From the NCBI GenBank assembly GCA_024404415.1, contig JAKSPX010000056.1:1-7977 (forward strand): a stretch of DNA of 7,977 bases, read 5' to 3'. Numbering within the stretch: the first letter of the stretch is position 1; every line of letters begins with the position of its first letter. This document shows positions 6,039 through 7,977 of this stretch, one piece after another. The DNA is from Clostridia bacterium (GTDB lineage Bacteria; Bacillota; Clostridia; Oscillospirales; QAMX01). The notes beneath the pieces were generated by a model. That model was not told the DNA's origin. It saw only the letters and a program-made list of their open reading frames with translations, and ran no database searches. The position numbers and the translations under genes are program-made.

Positions 6039-6176
6039 TCGTAGGGCGCGATGCCCACATCGCGCCGCGGGACTGAATGAAATCCCCTGCGGGGATGAAA
6101 TCATTGCATGATGAAATCCACCTGCGGTGGATGAAATCCGTCTTCGACGGATAAATGGGGACGGCGTTCCCTACGA
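6039..6176. repeat. 138-bp element with TCGTAGGG/CCCTACGA inverted ends enclosing a hairpin array
   Basis: TCGTAGGG (6039-6046) and CCCTACGA (6169-6176) are exact inverted ends. Inside are a perfect 9-bp hairpin GGCGCGATG/CATCGCGCC with CCCA loop (6045-6066) and four tandem mini-hairpins (6082-6152). No coding capacity. The right end, GGGGACGGC...CCCTACGA, recurs at 7803-7822. Confidence 0.6.
6082..6152 (-). repeat. tandem GNA-triloop mini-hairpin array 1 (four units)
   Basis: On the minus strand four hairpins follow one another, joined by TTC: ATCCGTC-GAA-GACGGAT, ATCCACC-GCA-GGTGGAT, ATCAT-GCA-ATGAT and ATCCCC-GCA-GGGGAT. Stems are 5 to 7 bp and fully paired although the inner bases differ in each unit. 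Outer AT(C)/(G)AT pairs and the G-N-A loops are constant. The array lies 37 bases beyond the terminator hairpin of the esterase operon. Confidence 0.75.
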
Positions 6177-6188
6177 TCGAAGGCGCAC

Positions 6189-6215
6189 AAAAACCCCCGC
6201 GCCGAAGCGCGGGGG
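6189..6215 (-). terminator. intrinsic terminator of the mrnC-esterase operon
   Basis: On the minus strand a perfect 9-bp GC stem (CCCCCGCGC/GCGCGGGGG, 6194-6202 with 6207-6215) with a TTCG loop closed by C-G is followed by five T's. It starts 13 bases past the esterase stop codon. Confidence 0.92.
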
Positions 6216-6228
6216 CAATGCGCATGGA

Positions 6229-7209
6229 TTATAATCCGTATCTTTCCTTCATCGCGGCGATGAGGTTATTGGCGATGATCTGATGACCGTCGCGGAGGGG
6301 ATGCAGGGGTTCGAGCGGCACCCAGCCCTTGGAGGAAATGAAGAAGACGTCCTTCCCATTTTCCTGATTATACCGCGGGATGAAGTCGCGGAGCGCGTCG
6401 TGGTGGTTGCCGCAGAAGGCGGAGAGGGCGATGACCTTCGCCGCCGGGTGCATCTCATAGATCATGTCGAGTAATTCGCCGTACCACGCGAGATAATCCT
6501 CGGTTTTGGCGTTCCAGTCGTTGGCGCCGTGGTTGATGAGGATATATTCCGGCTCCTTGTCGTAGGTCATCTTCATGCCGTCGTAGCAGTAGGGGTAGGA
6601 GATGCCGACGCGCGGGACGCTGCCGCTCCCGGCGTGGCTCATGCCGACCGCGCCGTAGCCCATCACCAGCGGCTCGAGGCCGAGGGCATCGGCGGTGAGA
6701 TAATGGTAGGTGGCGGTCACGTCGTCCTGATAGGGACGGTTGAAGGTGTCCCACTTTTCGTTCGGGCGGTAGAAGGGGTCGATCAGCACGCCTTCGCTGA
6801 TGGAGTCACCGATGATCTCGAAATAGGGCTTCTCTTCATAGGAAAGCACACCGGCCTCGTCGGCGTCGTAGCCCCGGAAGGCGATCTTGCCCTCAAGCGG
6901 GCGGTACCAGCGGTGTTGATTTTCGTTGGCGCCCTTGTAGATGACGGTCACGGTGTGGTCGCCCTCTTTTTTAGCTTCCACGCGGAGATACATCGAAACG
7001 GCGGTCTCGATCTTATTGCCGTCATCCAGCATCACCCAGAGGTGCGGGTATTCCGGCGCGTTCCAGAGCATATCAAAGTGCAATACCGCCGCCTTGCCGC
7101 GGAAGGCGATGACGATCTTGCCGCCGGTGGCGGTGGTGACGGCGCTTTCGGGTTCTCTGCCCCAGCGCCCGATGAGCTTGACGCTTTCGTGGTCGTACTT
7201 ATAAAACAT
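6229..7209 (-). CDS. two-domain SGNH/GDSL-family hydrolase (CE2-like esterase)
   Basis: A 326-residue protein with an N-terminal beta-sandwich domain (about 10-125) and a C-terminal SGNH hydrolase domain (about 128-320). This layout resembles carbohydrate esterase family 2 and related deacetylases that remove acetyl groups from sugars. Block I is EIIGDSISEG with nucleophile S136; the oxyanion-hole glycine is probably G186 (MGYGAVG); block III is NHGANDW with N230; the catalytic His is H303 in EPLHPLRDGH. The position three before H303, usually Asp in DxxH, is Glu (E300), so the enzyme may use a Glu or a Ser-His dyad. No signal peptide is visible, so it is predicted cytoplasmic, acting on imported oligosaccharides or small esters. 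ATG 7209 is 2 nt after the mrnC stop, with GAAGGA five bases upstream, so the two are translated together. A terminator follows. Confidence 0.85.
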   Translation of the reverse strand: MFYKYDHESVKLIGRWGREPESAVTTATGGKIVIAFRGKAAVLHFDMLWNAPEYPHLWVMLDDGNKIETAVSMYLRVEAKKEGDHTVTVIYKGANENQHRWYRPLEGKIAFRGYDADEAGVLSYEEKPYFEIIGDSISEGVLIDPFYRPNEKWDTFNRPYQDDVTATYHYLTADALGLEPLVMGYGAVGMSHAGSGSVPRVGISYPYCYDGMKMTYDKEPEYILINHGANDWNAKTEDYLAWYGELLDMIYEMHPAAKVIALSAFCGNHHDALRDFIPRYNQENGKDVFFISSKGWVPLEPLHPLRDGHQIIANNLIAAMKERYGL

Positions 7210-7211
7210 GA

Positions 7212-7604
7212 TTATCCTTCTTTCGCTTTTTCGATGGCATCGAGGCAGGCTTCAAAGAGCACGCCGATGCGTTCTTTCTGTTCCGCCAGCTCCAGATAGC
7301 CGAAAACGGCTTCCAACGCGGTGGCAAGGGAATACTCGCCGGGGTCGTTGTGCTTGGCGACGGTCTTCGGATGGGCGTTGCGCCCGCGGCGGAAGACGGC
7401 CGCTTCTTCCTCGGTGAAAAGGGATGAGACAACCTTCGCCGCTGTCGCCTGAGCATGCGCCGTGACGTAGGACAATGCCTCGCGGTTTAATTGCCCCGCG
7501 CCGATGGAGTGTCTGGAAAGCAGCATTCTTCTGACGCAGAGCTCATACACCGCGTCCCCGAGGTAGGCAAGCTCTAGGCTTCCCCTCTCGCGCAGATCGT
7601 CCAT
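7212..7604 (-). CDS. mrnC: Mini-ribonuclease 3 (Mini-III)
   Basis: Mini-III is an RNase III catalytic domain without the double-stranded RNA-binding domain, and in Bacillus it matures 23S rRNA ends. Counting from an upstream ATG at 7631, the protein shows ELAYLGDAVYELCVR (20-34; catalytic D26), a helix GAGQLNREALSYVTAHAQ (44-61), RRGRNAHPKTVAKHNDPGEYS (81-101) and ATALEAVFGYLEL (103-115; catalytic E107). I prefer the ATG at 7604 (codon 10 of that frame): it has AGGGGAG five bases upstream, and the likely promoter places the transcript start near 7627, inside the longer version. This gives 130 residues, normal for the family. The gene overlaps nothing and ends 2 nt before the esterase gene, an unusual partner, since Mini-III more often sits by cysS or an rRNA methylase gene. 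Confidence 0.92.
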   Translation of the reverse strand: MDDLRERGSLELAYLGDAVYELCVRRMLLSRHSIGAGQLNREALSYVTAHAQATAAKVVSSLFTEEEAAVFRRGRNAHPKTVAKHNDPGEYSLATALEAVFGYLELAEQKERIGVLFEACLDAIEKAKEG

Positions 7605-7618
7605 GTCCTCTCCCCTTT
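7605..7618 (-). promoter_or_regulatory. mrnC ribosome binding site deciding the start
   Basis: The purine run AAAGGGGAGAGGAC lies directly before the ATG at 7604. AGGGGAG (7610-7616) has 5-base spacing. The alternative ATG at 7631 is preceded by AT-rich sequence with no Shine-Dalgarno match. Confidence 0.75.
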
Positions 7619-7633
7619 CCTTTGATTTCATTT

Positions 7634-7662
7634 ATATTAGCATAAAACGACCGAGAAAGCAA
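7634..7662 (-). promoter_or_regulatory. sigma-A-type promoter of the mrnC-esterase operon
   Basis: On the minus strand TTGCTT (7657-7662), a 17-base spacer and TAATAT (7634-7639), with TGC just before the -10 (extended -10). The predicted start near 7627 leaves about 23 bases of leader before the ATG at 7604. Confidence 0.78.
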
Positions 7663-7678
7663 GGTGCAGACATCATAC

Positions 7679-7753
7679 ATCCTCCGAAGGAGGATATCAT
7701 CCGCGAAGCGGATATCATCGCGCAGCGGATATCATCAACCGAAGGTTGATATC
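7679..7753 (+). repeat. tandem GNA-triloop mini-hairpin array 2 (four units)
   Basis: On the plus strand the units, joined by ATC, are ATCCTCC-GAA-GGAGGAT, ATCCGC-GAA-GCGGAT, ATCGC-GCA-GCGGAT (one unpaired G) and ATCAACC-GAA-GGTTGAT. The design is as in array 1 but on the other strand and with different stems. The array lies 16 bases upstream of the mrnC -35 box. The second unit contains GCGAAGC, a sequence known as an exceptionally stable DNA mini-hairpin. Confidence 0.75.
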
Positions 7754-7794
7754 ATTCTTTCTTTCCATTAGTTGAAATGTACGATAAGCAGCAC

Positions 7795-7822
7795 GGCGTG
7801 CCGGGGACGGCACGCCCTACGA
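7795..7822. repeat. GGCGTGCC hairpin plus CCCTACGA end, related to the right end of the 6039-6176 element
   Basis: A perfect 8-bp stem GGCGTGCC/GGCACGCC with GGGGAC loop (7795-7816) runs into CCCTACGA (7815-7822). The 20 bases 7803-7822 match 6157-6176 at 17 positions. No TCGTAGGG left partner was found nearby. Confidence 0.6.
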
Positions 7823-7829
7823 ATTTTCC

Positions 7830-7902
7830 GTCATCCTGAACGAAGTGAAGGATCCTTTGTATAATCCCGGAGGAAAGACCCTTCGTTTCACTCAGGACGA
7901 CA
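7830..7902. repeat. palindromic TCATCCTGAACG repeat element, copy C
   Basis: Starts GTCATCCTGAACGAAGTG and ends CTCAGGACGAC, with inner arms AAGGATCCTTT and AAAGACCCTTCG. Same orientation and size class as copies A and B. Confidence 0.72.
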
Positions 7903-7920
7903 TTTAGAAGCACCATCTCG

Positions 7921-7977
7921 AAAGGCTCCCTCACTGAGGGATGCCGCCGCTTGCGGCGGAAGGCTGTAAGCTGGCAA
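7921..7977 (+). repeat. AAAGGCTCCCTC repeat element, cut by window end
   Basis: Begins AAAGGCTCCCTCACTGAGGGA and reaches AGCTGGCAA at the edge, related to the halves at 1039-1192. Here a GC-rich hairpin CCGCCG/CGGCGG sits between the GAGGGA and AGCTGGC parts, so this copy is rearranged. Confidence 0.55.

Larger units (their letters stand above)
5820..6228. repeat. repeat-filled intergenic region
   Basis: No credible gene. It holds, in order, GTGAGGA/GTTTTCA short repeats (5820-5864), an ATTGC...GCAAT palindrome (5887-5921), copy B of the TCATCCTGAACG element (5951-6033), a TCGTAGGG...CCCTACGA-bounded element containing a hairpin array (6039-6176), and the terminator of the esterase operon (6189-6215). 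Apparent ORFs here are built from repeat sequence. Confidence 0.75.

Noticed and set aside
5835..6044. Small plus-strand ORF of 69 codons
   Set aside because: Made up almost wholly of three repeat families; similar translations are a common false annotation from these repeats.
6082..6152. CRISPR array
   Set aside because: Units are only 16-20 bases with 3-base linkers, and variation lies in the hairpin stems and stays self-complementary; there are no 25-40 base spacers and no cas genes.
6529..7299. Long plus-strand ORF opposite the SGNH esterase
   Set aside because: Antisense shadow that runs across the true esterase start and into mrnC; no promoter or family match.
7605..7631. ATG start at 7631 for mrnC
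   Set aside because: It lies just upstream of the predicted transcript start and lacks a Shine-Dalgarno; the ATG at 7604 has both in order.
7752..7934. Small minus-strand ORF of 60 codons
   Set aside because: Covers repeat copy C and the CCCTACGA hairpin; no ribosome site and repeat-derived peptide.

Overview
The window looks like a chromosomal piece of an uncultured, fairly GC-rich low-complexity-intergenic Firmicute, most likely a gut Clostridia/Oscillospirales-type organism. The reasons are the Mini-III RNase gene, purine-rich Shine-Dalgarno sites, sigma-A promoters with extended -10 boxes, and intergenic gaps packed with short palindromic repeats. This placement is inferred from sequence style; no marker gene in the window fixes the taxon.

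Layout. 1-958 (+): 3' part of a calcium-site beta-propeller protein resembling family 11 rhamnogalacturonan lyases, with a reading-frame break near its start in this window. 959-1258: repeat-filled gap. 1259-3028 (+): a strong promoter drives a two-gene operon, a xylose-isomerase-like TIM-barrel protein followed 4 nt later by a PHP-domain phosphoesterase. 3029-3295: gap with octamer repeats, a palindromic repeat element and a bidirectional terminator. 3296-5619 (-): a Na+/phosphate-cotransporter (PhoU-domain) gene with a structured leader, followed by a small nitroreductase gene. 5820-6228: gap with several repeat families and a tandem hairpin array. 6229-7604 (-): mrnC (Mini-III RNase) translationally coupled to a two-domain SGNH esterase, with its own promoter and terminator. 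7663-7977: second hairpin array and more repeats.

How the genes relate. The lyase-like propeller, the sugar-isomerase-like enzyme and the SGNH esterase fit plant-polysaccharide use, but they lie in different transcription units and the link is only suggestive. The transporter plus nitroreductase unit and the mrnC unit are housekeeping in nature.

The most unusual content is not protein coding. Two tandem arrays of mini-hairpins (6082-6152 and 7679-7753) have stems that differ from unit to unit but remain self-complementary, and all their loops read GAA or GCA on one strand (GNA triloops). The arrays lie in opposite orientation on either side of the mrnC-esterase operon, and each is accompanied by a related GGGGACGGC...CCCTACGA end sequence. 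The same GAA-loop design with swapped stems occurs inside a different paired repeat at 1039-1192. At least four more intergenic repeat families are present.
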